Source: an uncultured Bacilli bacterium (lineage in GTDB: Bacteria > Bacillota_I > Bacilli_A > RF39 > UBA660). From it: a stretch of DNA of 17,224 bases. The position numbers and the translations under genes are program-made. The stretch lies in assembly GCA_948629335.1 (NCBI GenBank), contig CAPHZB010000027.1:1-17224 (forward strand), read 5' to 3'. The notes under the pieces are model-generated. The model saw only the letters and a program-made list of their open reading frames with translations, ran no database searches and was not told where the DNA came from. Shown here piece by piece: positions 6,752 to 12,945 of this stretch; within the stretch, counting starts at the first letter, position 1; every line of letters begins with the position of its first letter.

Positions 6752-8176
6752 TTAGTACTGAAGTGCCCAAACAACTACATGTTTTGCTTTTTTACCACAA
6801 CAAACACATACATCATCTATTTTTTCGGCATCTTCTAAAATGCATCTAGATTTGCACCCCTTTATTTCTTTTATTTTTTCTTCACAGGCAACATCACCAC
6901 ACCACATAGCGTGAATAAATCCTGGTTGTTTATTTAGGATTTCTTCCATTTCTTTTAAATTATGAGCCTCAAAGGTAAGATTCTCTCTTCTTTTCAAAGC
7001 TCTTTGATACATGTCATTTTGAATTGTATTAAGTAGATTTTTTATATAGGAAACTAAATCTATATCCATTTTTTCAATGCACTTTTCTCTTGTATCACGT
7101 CTAACAAAAGTAACTTCTCCCTTTTCAAGATCCCTTTCACCAATTTCAATTCGAATAGGAATCCCCTGTACTTCTGCTTCTGCAAATTTAAATCCAGGTG
7201 ACTTTTCACTATTATCTATAAAAGCAGTTATTCCTTCTTTTCTTAAAGTTTCTTGGTATTGTTGCGCCAAAGTACTCACTTTTTCACTATCTCCAATTGG
7301 AATAATCACCACCTGTTTTGGTGCAATTCTTGGAGGTAAGACAAGCCCATAGTCATCACTATGTACCATGATAAGTCCTCCAATCATTCGTGTTGTTGTT
7401 CCCCATGAGGTTTGATATACATATTCTTCCTTATTTTCTTTATTGGTAAATGTTACCCCATAAGCTTTCGCAAATTTCTGTCCAAAATAATGAGACGTTC
7501 CTGCTTGTAAAGCAACCCCATTATACATTAAAGCCTCATTCGTAAGCGTATATTCTGCTCCCGCGAATTTTTCTTTATCGGTTTTTCTTCCACGAATGGA
7601 TGGAATTGCTAAAATTTCATTATGAAACCAATGATACACACCCATCATCTGGTCAACTTCTTTCATGGCCTCTTCTTCTGTTGCATGGATAGTATGCCCT
7701 TCTTGCCATAAAAACTCACGGCTTCTTAAAAATGGCCTCGTTTCCTTTTCCCATCTTAAAACATTGCACCACTGGTTATATAACATAGGCAAATCTCTAT
7801 GCGACTTCACGTGATCCCTATAATAATCACAAAATAAGGTTTCACTCGTTGGTCGAATACAAAGCCTTTCCTCTAACTCTTTTTGACCACCGCTAGTTAC
7901 CCAAGCAACTTCAGGGGCAAATCCCTCTACAAGTTCTGTCTCTTTTTTTAGTAAATTTTCTGGAATTAAAAGAGGCATCTGACAATTGACATGTCCTAAT
8001 TCTTTAAATTTTTTATCTAATATTTCTTGCATACGCTCCCAAATTGCATATCCGTTTGGTTCAATAACGATGCATCCTTTTACTGATGAATAATCAGCAA
8101 GTTTAGCTGAACGAACTACATCAGTATACCATTTAGCAAAGTCAACATCGCGACTTGCAATTGCATTATTTTTCAT
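6752..8176 (-). CDS. proS: Prolyl-tRNA synthetase, short archaeal/eukaryotic type
   Basis: At 474 residues this is the compact ProRS type, without the inserted editing domain of the typical bacterial enzyme. It charges tRNA-Pro with proline. Class II motif 2 is R-W-E-K-E-T-R-P-F-L-R-S-R-E-F, followed by W-Q-E-G-H-T. Motif 3 surrounds G-G-L-I-M-V-H-S-D-D-Y-G-L and L-P-P-R-I-A-P. From about 426 a cysteine cluster (C426, C431, C441, C445, C457, C459, C460) forms the zinc-binding C-terminal domain of this type, and the chain ends in Tyr. The start has AAAGGG eight bases ahead. No T-box is seen upstream. It follows the 62-residue gene by 54 bases without a terminator. Confidence 0.96.
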   Translation of the reverse strand: MKNNAIASRDVDFAKWYTDVVRSAKLADYSSVKGCIVIEPNGYAIWERMQEILDKKFKELGHVNCQMPLLIPENLLKKETELVEGFAPEVAWVTSGGQKELEERLCIRPTSETLFCDYYRDHVKSHRDLPMLYNQWCNVLRWEKETRPFLRSREFLWQEGHTIHATEEEAMKEVDQMMGVYHWFHNEILAIPSIRGRKTDKEKFAGAEYTLTNEALMYNGVALQAGTSHYFGQKFAKAYGVTFTNKENKEEYVYQTSWGTTTRMIGGLIMVHSDDYGLVLPPRIAPKQVVIIPIGDSEKVSTLAQQYQETLRKEGITAFIDNSEKSPGFKFAEAEVQGIPIRIEIGERDLEKGEVTFVRRDTREKCIEKMDIDLVSYIKNLLNTIQNDMYQRALKRRENLTFEAHNLKEMEEILNKQPGFIHAMWCGDVACEEKIKEIKGCKSRCILEDAEKIDDVCVCCGKKAKHVVVWALQY

Positions 8177-8230
8177 ATTCTATCCCTTTCTACATTTCCT
8201 TAAAGTCTTAATTCTATCCTTTTTTCTAAA

Positions 8231-8419
8231 TTAATAACGAAAAGGCATTGTTCTTTTGTATTTTGTTTTTTCGTTTTCTTTTTTTACCTCACAAAAAGGC
8301 GCACAGGTTTCACAAAACGTTTTTCCTTGACAAGCCTTTTTATATCCTTCTTGGATTAATTTCTTCTCTATATCTAGAGCCTCCTCAAACACTTGCTTTA
8401 CTTTCCTATTTAATTTCAA
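8231..8419 (-). CDS. Small cysteine-motif protein of unknown function
   Basis: The product has 62 residues. The first half is a charged helix (about 3-28). The second half has four cysteines, C30, C36, C39 and C43, with the core C-x2-C-x3-C, which could bind zinc or an Fe-S cluster; the tail is basic. The C-x2-C-x3-C element faintly recalls the short nitrous-oxide-stimulated-promoter family, but the rest does not fit well. It starts with TTG inside the last codons of cysS, overlapping by 14 bases, with GAGAGGG eight bases ahead. It is therefore probably coupled to cysS. In Bacillus the gene after cysS is mini-III RNase; this protein is unrelated. Confidence 0.7.
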   Translation of the reverse strand: MKLNRKVKQVFEEALDIEKKLIQEGYKKACQGKTFCETCAPFCEVKKENEKTKYKRTMPFRY

Positions 8420-9803
8420 AAGTTGTTCCCTCTCTCGTATCCTTAATCAATACATTTTTTTCTTCTAATTCTTTTCTTATAGCATCCGCTAATTGATAGT
8501 CTTTGTTCTCTTTCGCAATACGTCTTTCTTCCATTTTCTTTTGAATGTATCTTTGAAGTTCCTCATCTATTTCTTTTTTTTCTTCTTTTAATAATTCAAG
8601 AGAAAACACAGTATCAAAACTTTTTACAAGTTCTCTTTTTGTCTTATCATTTAGGGTTTCATCCTTTAAAACATCATAAAGCACAGTAAAGGCCTCTGCT
8701 GTATTTAAGTCATCTCCTATTTTCTCTTTAAAAAGAGTATCGTACTTTAAAAAGTCCTCTTCTAGAATATTTCCTTCCTCTTTTAAAGAAAGCGTTCTTT
8801 TTTTTAGTTTCTCATAAGTAGTACTTGCCTGACTTAGTGCTTCATAGCTAAATACAAGTACTTTTCGGTAATGAGAATTTAAGCACATAAAACGGTACGC
8901 TAAAGGGGAATAACCCTTTTCCTCTAATAAAGATACTGTCAAGAAATCTCCTTTTGATTTACTCATTTTCCCAGATAAGTCGTTAAGGTGTTCTCCATGT
9001 ACCCAGTAATTACACCATTTATGTCCTAAATAGGCTTCACTTTGTGCAATCTCATTGGTATGATGTGGAAAAATATTGTCTACTCCTCCACAGTGAATAT
9101 CTAAATACTCTCCTAAATATTTAATGGAAATTCCAGAACATTCAATATGCCAACCTGGATATCCATATCCCCACGGGGAATCCCATTTAAGTTCTTGGTC
9201 TTCAAATTTAGATTTTGTAAACCATAAAACAAAGTCAGCTTGATTTTTCTTCGCTGTATCTTCTTCAACGCCTGCTCTAACTCCAACAACCATTTCATCA
9301 ATTTTATGATTTGTTAATCGATAATAATCCTCTAACTTAGATGTATCAAAATAAATATTTCCTCCTGAAGAATACGCATATCCATCTTGTAACAATTTTT
9401 CTATAATTTTAATATATTCGTCAATATTATCTGTTGCTTTCGAAACAATCTCTGGCCACTTGACATTTAATTTTTCTAAATCTTTTTTAAAACATTCTGT
9501 ATAGAATTGCGCGATTTCCAATACCGTTTTATGTTCTCTTTTGGCTCCTTTAAGCATCTTATCTTCCCCAGAATCTGAATCACTTGACATATGCCCAACA
9601 TCGGTAATATTCATACATCTTGTAACTGAATATCCTAAATAAGTAAGTGTTTTTTCAAATATATCTTCAAAAATATAAGTTCGTAAATTTCCAATATGTG
9701 CATAATGGTACACGGTCGGCCCACAAGTATACATCTTTACAAACTTTTCCTCTTTTGGTTTAAACTCTTCTACTTGTCTTGTTAATGTATTATAAATTTT
9801 CAT
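8406..9803 (-). CDS. cysS: Cysteinyl-tRNA synthetase
   Basis: This 465-residue class I synthetase charges tRNA-Cys. The HIGH motif reads H-I-G-N (36-39) after T-C-G-P-T-V-Y. The KMSKS motif is exact at 279-283. The zinc ligands expected for CysRS are present: C27, C222 in W-H-I-E-C-S, H247 in P-H-H-T-N-E, and E251. Full length and intact. The ATG at 9803 has only a weak AGGATG ahead. It lies 19 bases after the stop of a small frameshifted gene and shares its promoter. Its last codons overlap the 62-residue gene. Confidence 0.97.
   Translation of the reverse strand: MKIYNTLTRQVEEFKPKEEKFVKMYTCGPTVYHYAHIGNLRTYIFEDIFEKTLTYLGYSVTRCMNITDVGHMSSDSDSGEDKMLKGAKREHKTVLEIAQFYTECFKKDLEKLNVKWPEIVSKATDNIDEYIKIIEKLLQDGYAYSSGGNIYFDTSKLEDYYRLTNHKIDEMVVGVRAGVEEDTAKKNQADFVLWFTKSKFEDQELKWDSPWGYGYPGWHIECSGISIKYLGEYLDIHCGGVDNIFPHHTNEIAQSEAYLGHKWCNYWVHGEHLNDLSGKMSKSKGDFLTVSLLEEKGYSPLAYRFMCLNSHYRKVLVFSYEALSQASTTYEKLKKRTLSLKEEGNILEEDFLKYDTLFKEKIGDDLNTAEAFTVLYDVLKDETLNDKTKRELVKSFDTVFSLELLKEEKKEIDEELQRYIQKKMEERRIAKENKDYQLADAIRKELEEKNVLIKDTREGTTFEIK
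8428..8434 (-). promoter_or_regulatory. Ribosome binding site for the TTG-started small gene
   Basis: GAGAGGG on the minus strand lies within the cysS 3' end, eight bases ahead of TTG at 8419. It is the main evidence that the overlapping small gene is translated. Confidence 0.6.
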
Positions 9804-9822
9804 CTTATCACATCCTATTCCT

Positions 9823-10034
9823 CTAAACCTTACGATATTCTTTTTGATTATCCCTCTTTTTTATAGACTGAACACGTTCATACAAAGCTTTAGATTCCCA
9901 AAAATTTCATATTTAAAAGCAACATTTAAAATAACATCAAATCCACATGACCTACATAGAAAACAGATTTGCTCAATTGCTTTCTTATTCACTCTAAACT
10001 CTTCTAATTTCTTTTTAATATCAACTTCATTCAC
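9823..10034 (-). pseudogene. Small gene ahead of cysS, apparently frameshifted
   Basis: A GTG at 10034, with AGAGG nine bases ahead, opens a frame with a charged helix and then a C-F-L-C-R-S-C cluster (residues 24-30). Read straight through it gives 57 residues and stops at 9861-9863. At the T5 run (9900-9904) a shift by one base, equal to adding a T, moves into a frame that continues E-S-K-A-L-Y-E-R-V-Q-S-I-K-K-R-D. That frame stops at 9823-9825, just ahead of cysS. The restored product has about 70 residues with a hydrophilic helical tail, far more protein-like than the unshifted N-L-K-L-C-M-N-V-F-S-L ending. It could be a real mutation, a sequencing error in a homopolymer, or programmed slippage, though no classic slippery heptamer is present. 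I do not recognise the family; the cysteines could bind metal. Confidence 0.55.
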
Positions 10035-10113
10035 AATCCGTTTCCTCTTCTTTCTCTTTCATAAGTTATATACTGAATTTTCCTATTTCTATATGGTATA
10101 TTTTATTTTCCTA

Positions 10114-10150
10114 TCCTTCTCATTAAAAGAAGGAATGGGAACTTTCTCAA
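10114..10150 (-). promoter_or_regulatory. Promoter with overlapping dyad ahead of the cysS unit
   Basis: On the minus strand TTGAGA (10150-10145), a 17-base spacer and TTTAAT (10127-10122) match a vegetative promoter at 5/6 and 5/6. A perfect dyad, TCCTTCT/AGAAGGA (10114-10120 with 10128-10134), flanks the -10, which lies in its seven-base loop. No T-run follows on either strand, so this is not a terminator. The layout suits a repressor or activator site. The rest of 10035-10203 holds no gene I can support. Confidence 0.5.
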
Positions 10151-10203
10151 ACTGAATGCTATTATCAATCCCTCTTTATTGTATCTTAAAATCATTTTCT
10201 TGT

Positions 10204-11142
10204 CTATAAAATTTCATAATCTAAAAGTTCGATTCCCAAATTTTCAAGATTTTTCCAAGTACCTAAATCACTAGAAATATATTTTTTTAAATCATCTGGG
10301 AAAACAGTAACTATTTTTCCTCCTACCTCTTCCTCCATTCTTATAGCGGCAAGAAGATTGGCTCCTGATGAAATTCCTACTCCTAAACCCAGTTTGCGCG
10401 CTAACGCACTAGACATCTCAAGGGCCTCCTCATCGGTAATTAAAAGTATGTTTTCAATTTCGGTAGGTTGCACAATTTCTGGTATGAATTCATCTCCTAT
10501 ACCATCGATTTTATGAGATAATGTAACACCTGTTTTTAATAAGGACATATTTTTCGGTTCCAATGCCCAAATGTGACAAGCTGGATTTTGAAAGCGTAAA
10601 GCGTTTCCTACTCCCATTAATGTTCCTCCCGTTCCTATTCCTGAAATAAATCCATCAGGTCTCATTTTTTCTAGAATTTCTTTTCCAGTTGTTTCTTCAT
10701 GTGCTTTTACATTATCTAGATTTGAAAATTGATTGGTTAAAAAGCCGTTATTTTCTTTTGCATACTTTCCTGCCTCAAAAATACATCTTTTAAATCCACC
10801 ATCTTCTTTTGAATAAAGGTGTACTTCTGCTCCATACATTTTTAAAATTTTTTCTCTTTCTTTACTCACCCAATCAGGCATAAAAATGACAACTTTTCTT
10901 TTTAAATAGGCCCCAATTGCTGCGATGGAAATTCCTGTATTTCCACTAGTTGCTTCTACAATGGGTGTATTCTCTTTTAAAATTCCTTTTTCTATTGCAC
11001 TATTTAACATATAATAGGCAACACGATCCTTAATACTTCCTGTTAGATTATAGTATTCTATTTTCGCATATACACATCTTACCCTCTCCTTGTATTTATA
11101 ATTGATTTTAACAAGTGGGGTATTCCCAATTAATTCTTTCAT
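10204..11142 (-). CDS. cysK: Cysteine synthase (O-acetylserine sulfhydrylase)
   Basis: This 312-residue PLP enzyme makes cysteine from O-acetylserine and sulfide. It opens with L-I-G-N-T-P-L-V-K-I. The Schiff-base lysine is K38 in T-G-S-I-K-D-R, the substrate loop is T-S-G-N-T-G (65-70), the phosphate-binding loop is G-T-G-G-T (170-174), and G-I-S-S-G-A-N (256-262) holds the serine that contacts the pyridine nitrogen. Length is normal. AGGTGAT lies five bases ahead of the ATG. No cysE or sulfate-reduction gene is in view. The cysS gene lies downstream beyond a separate promoter, so cysteine synthesis and charging are grouped. CysM or another beta-synthase is possible from motifs alone. Confidence 0.9.
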   Translation of the reverse strand: MKELIGNTPLVKINYKYKERVRCVYAKIEYYNLTGSIKDRVAYYMLNSAIEKGILKENTPIVEATSGNTGISIAAIGAYLKRKVVIFMPDWVSKEREKILKMYGAEVHLYSKEDGGFKRCIFEAGKYAKENNGFLTNQFSNLDNVKAHEETTGKEILEKMRPDGFISGIGTGGTLMGVGNALRFQNPACHIWALEPKNMSLLKTGVTLSHKIDGIGDEFIPEIVQPTEIENILLITDEEALEMSSALARKLGLGVGISSGANLLAAIRMEEEVGGKIVTVFPDDLKKYISSDLGTWKNLENLGIELLDYEIL

Positions 11143-11173
11143 ATCATCACCTACTTTATTTTATACAAATAGA

Positions 11174-11195
11174 AGAAAAAAAGGCAGTCCCTTTT
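11174..11195 (-). terminator. Terminator after hemW
   Basis: On the minus strand AAAAGG (11195-11190), the loop GACTG and CCTTTT (11184-11179) are followed by a T-rich tail to 11174. The stem is short and A/U-rich, so termination may be partial. Downstream of it TATAAA could serve as a -10 for cysK but a -35 is not evident. Confidence 0.55.
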
Positions 11196-11203
11196 CAAAA
11201 AAA

Positions 11204-12298
11204 TTACATATCGAAAAGAAAAAAAAGTAAAATCTCATTTGAAAGATAAATTTTATCCTGCGGAATACGAATAAAATCACCTTGTTTTTCAAGTAATCCT
11301 TGTTTTATTAAATCTTCAATCAAAAAGACATCTTCTATGTTTTTCTGAAACTTTTTTAAAAAATTTTTTATTGATACCCCTTTTCTTTTTCGAAGTCCTA
11401 GAATCATTTCATATTCCATATTCTTCTTTTCATCAATCACTTCTATTTCACTATATTCCCTTCCCTCAAAATAAGAGGTTAGTGATCGAGTATTTGTTTT
11501 TCGCACCCCTCCTATATAACTACTGGCTCCAAGTCCAAAGCCATAATATTCCTCATTATCCCAATACACTAAATTATGTTTGGACTCATAGCCTTCTTTA
11601 GCAAAATTACTGATTTCATATTGTATAAATCCTTGTTCCTTTAATGTATCTTGGATATACTTATACATTTCAAAGTCTAACTCTTCTTCCACTAAATGAG
11701 GATTTTTTAAATATAGTTTTGTATGTTCTTCTAAAATAAGAGAATATGTAGAAATATGGGTAATAGGAAGAGTGAGAAACTTAGATAAATCCTTCTTTAC
11801 ATCGACTAATTGCTCTTCTGGAATAGCATACATCAAGTCTAAATTGATATTAAAAATACCTACACTACGCAATCTAGAAATTGCTTCTTTTACTGTTTCA
11901 TAAGAAGTATGTCTTTCTAAAACATCTCCTAGTTTTTCCTGAAATGTTTGTACACCAATACTTACACGATTCACTCCATAAATAGAAAAAAGCTTTACCT
12001 TTTCATCCGTGATATCTTCCGCATTCACCTCTATGGTAAATTCTATGTTCTTTTTCTTTTTAAATAATTTTGTAAGAGAAAGCAAAGTTTGTAACTCTTC
12101 TATCTTTAAAAGAGAAGGGGTCCCTCCTCCTATATAGATAGTTTTAATCTCCTCTTTCTTATAAGTTTCTTTTATCTCTTTTTCTAAAGCTTCTAAATAA
12201 GGTTTTATCCATTTATCAAAATAAAAGAATTTAGGAAAGTCACAATAAGAACATATTGTTTTACAAAAGGGAATGTGTATGTAAACTGCCTTTGCCAT
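11204..12298 (-). CDS. hemW: HemW-type radical SAM protein (coproporphyrinogen III oxidase-like)
   Basis: The product has 364 residues from ATG at 12298. The frame opens 12 bases earlier at TTG 12310, but ATG gives the usual short lead into V-Y-I-H-I-P-F-C. The radical SAM cysteines are C-K-T-I-C-S-Y-C, followed by D-F. Other family marks are Y-I-G-G-G-T-P-S, V-S-I-G-V-Q-T-F, N-L-D-L-M-Y-A-I-P and a C-terminal winged-helix-like HemN_C region. HemW is a haem-binding chaperone for haemoproteins and usually lacks oxidase activity. No other haem gene is seen here. In Bacillus it follows lepA directly and precedes hrcA; here an unknown gene intervenes, overlapping it by 38 bases, and cysK follows. 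Confidence 0.93.
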   Translation of the reverse strand: MAKAVYIHIPFCKTICSYCDFPKFFYFDKWIKPYLEALEKEIKETYKKEEIKTIYIGGGTPSLLKIEELQTLLSLTKLFKKKKNIEFTIEVNAEDITDEKVKLFSIYGVNRVSIGVQTFQEKLGDVLERHTSYETVKEAISRLRSVGIFNINLDLMYAIPEEQLVDVKKDLSKFLTLPITHISTYSLILEEHTKLYLKNPHLVEEELDFEMYKYIQDTLKEQGFIQYEISNFAKEGYESKHNLVYWDNEEYYGFGLGASSYIGGVRKTNTRSLTSYFEGREYSEIEVIDEKKNMEYEMILGLRKRKGVSIKNFLKKFQKNIEDVFLIEDLIKQGLLEKQGDFIRIPQDKIYLSNEILLFFLFDM

Positions 12299-12866
12299 TT
12301 GGTTTTCCAAACCGTTTCTTTAATACTTTTTGATTACAAATTGCATTCATATTTGCAATGGTAATTTTCCCACTTTTTTGATAAAGTTCTTTTTCCTGAT
12401 CATTTAAGAGTTCTAATTCCTCATTTGTAAGTTCTACCAAGTTTTCCTTTAATAACTGTATTAACTTCATTCTATGTTGTGCTGATAAATAATCATTTTT
12501 TGCTATTTGTAAAGACTTAATTGCTTTTGAAAAAGCATAAAGATTACAAAATATCATCAACATATCTATATCTCCTAGAAAAAGAAAATCTAAGAAAACC
12601 AATCCCATAATATATACAATATTTATCTTCTTCACCCGCTCATATTTTTTTAGACTATTCGTTTCTAATTCGAATATACTCTTTTCTATTCTTCGGTCTA
12701 AAACACCACAATTATGTTTAGAATAAATAACTTCACCATCTACCTTTTTACTGTCTCCTTGATAAATAACATGAATTATATTTTTTTCTTCTACTTTTTC
12801 ATAAGAAAATATTTCACTTTCCGAATATGGATTTGTGCCTATTTTAAATTGATTATTCTGTGCCAT
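12261..12866 (-). CDS. Membrane protein of unknown function between lepA and hemW
   Basis: I do not recognise this 201-residue protein. It has an N-terminal soluble part (1-80) with a single cysteine in H-N-C-G at about 53. A hydrophobic region at about 82-115 probably spans the membrane twice as a hairpin, with D99 and D101 in the turn. The C-terminal part is charged and helical, with L-T-N-E-E-L-E-L-L-N-D-Q-E-K-E-L at about 146-161 and a basic tail. No signal peptide. The ATG has GAGG ahead and its own promoter (12901-12909). Its 3' end overlaps hemW by 38 bases. Codon use looks like that of its neighbours. A conserved lepA-hemW spacing broken by it suggests a lineage-specific insertion. 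Confidence 0.8.
   Translation of the reverse strand: MAQNNQFKIGTNPYSESEIFSYEKVEEKNIIHVIYQGDSKKVDGEVIYSKHNCGVLDRRIEKSIFELETNSLKKYERVKKINIVYIMGLVFLDFLFLGDIDMLMIFCNLYAFSKAIKSLQIAKNDYLSAQHRMKLIQLLKENLVELTNEELELLNDQEKELYQKSGKITIANMNAICNQKVLKKRFGKPNGKGSLHTHSLL
12298..12311 (-). repeat. Inverted repeat over the hemW start codon
   Basis: TTTGG-TTTT-CCAAA is a perfect five-base stem with a four-base loop, and its edge touches the ATG at 12298. In the message it could affect initiation on hemW, which starts inside the upstream gene. The stem is short and may be chance. Confidence 0.35.
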
Positions 12867-12900
12867 TATATACCTCTTCTCCTTTAAAATACTATTTTGT

Positions 12901-12909
12901 ATTATACCA
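12901..12909 (-). promoter_or_regulatory. Extended -10 promoter for the 201-residue protein gene
   Basis: TGGTATAAT on the minus strand (12909-12901) is a perfect extended -10. The -35 region (12929-12924) is poor and lies within the hairpin at 12919-12941. It is about 35 bases ahead of the start codon at 12866 and would also serve hemW. Confidence 0.6.
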
Positions 12910-12918
12910 TAGTTATAA

Positions 12919-12941
12919 GGAGAAAAGAATTATTTTTCTCC
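12919..12941 (-). terminator. Hairpin after lepA, possible weak terminator
   Basis: GGAGAAAA/TTTTCTCC forms a perfect eight-base stem with a seven-base loop, four bases after the lepA stop. No T-run follows, so intrinsic termination should be weak. It may protect the lepA 3' end or separate lepA from the promoter that begins inside it. Confidence 0.45.
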
Positions 12942-12945
12942 TATC

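Noticed and set aside
7077..7352. Plus-strand frame inside proS
   Set aside because: Fully antisense to the conserved motifs of proS, with no start signals.
9113..9301. 62-residue minus-strand frame within cysS
   Set aside because: Same-strand alternative frame inside the intact cysS catalytic region; no ribosome binding site and no features.
9861..9904. Programmed -1 frameshift in the small gene ahead of cysS
   Set aside because: The T5 run is short and the site lacks an X-XXY-YYZ heptamer and an obvious downstream structure; mutation or sequence error is simpler, though not excluded.
9844..10155. 103-residue plus-strand frame between cysS and cysK
   Set aside because: No ribosome binding site and a Phe/Ser/Leu-rich composition typical of antisense frames; the minus strand holds a better explanation, the frameshifted small gene.
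9804..10203. T-box riboswitch ahead of cysS
   Set aside because: I searched the minus strand for the conserved T-box core (TGGNACCGCG) and found nothing like it; the region is too short and too A+T-rich for the full structure.
12299..12310. TTG start for hemW giving 368 residues
   Set aside because: No convincing ribosome binding site; the ATG at 12298 gives the N-terminus usual for HemW.
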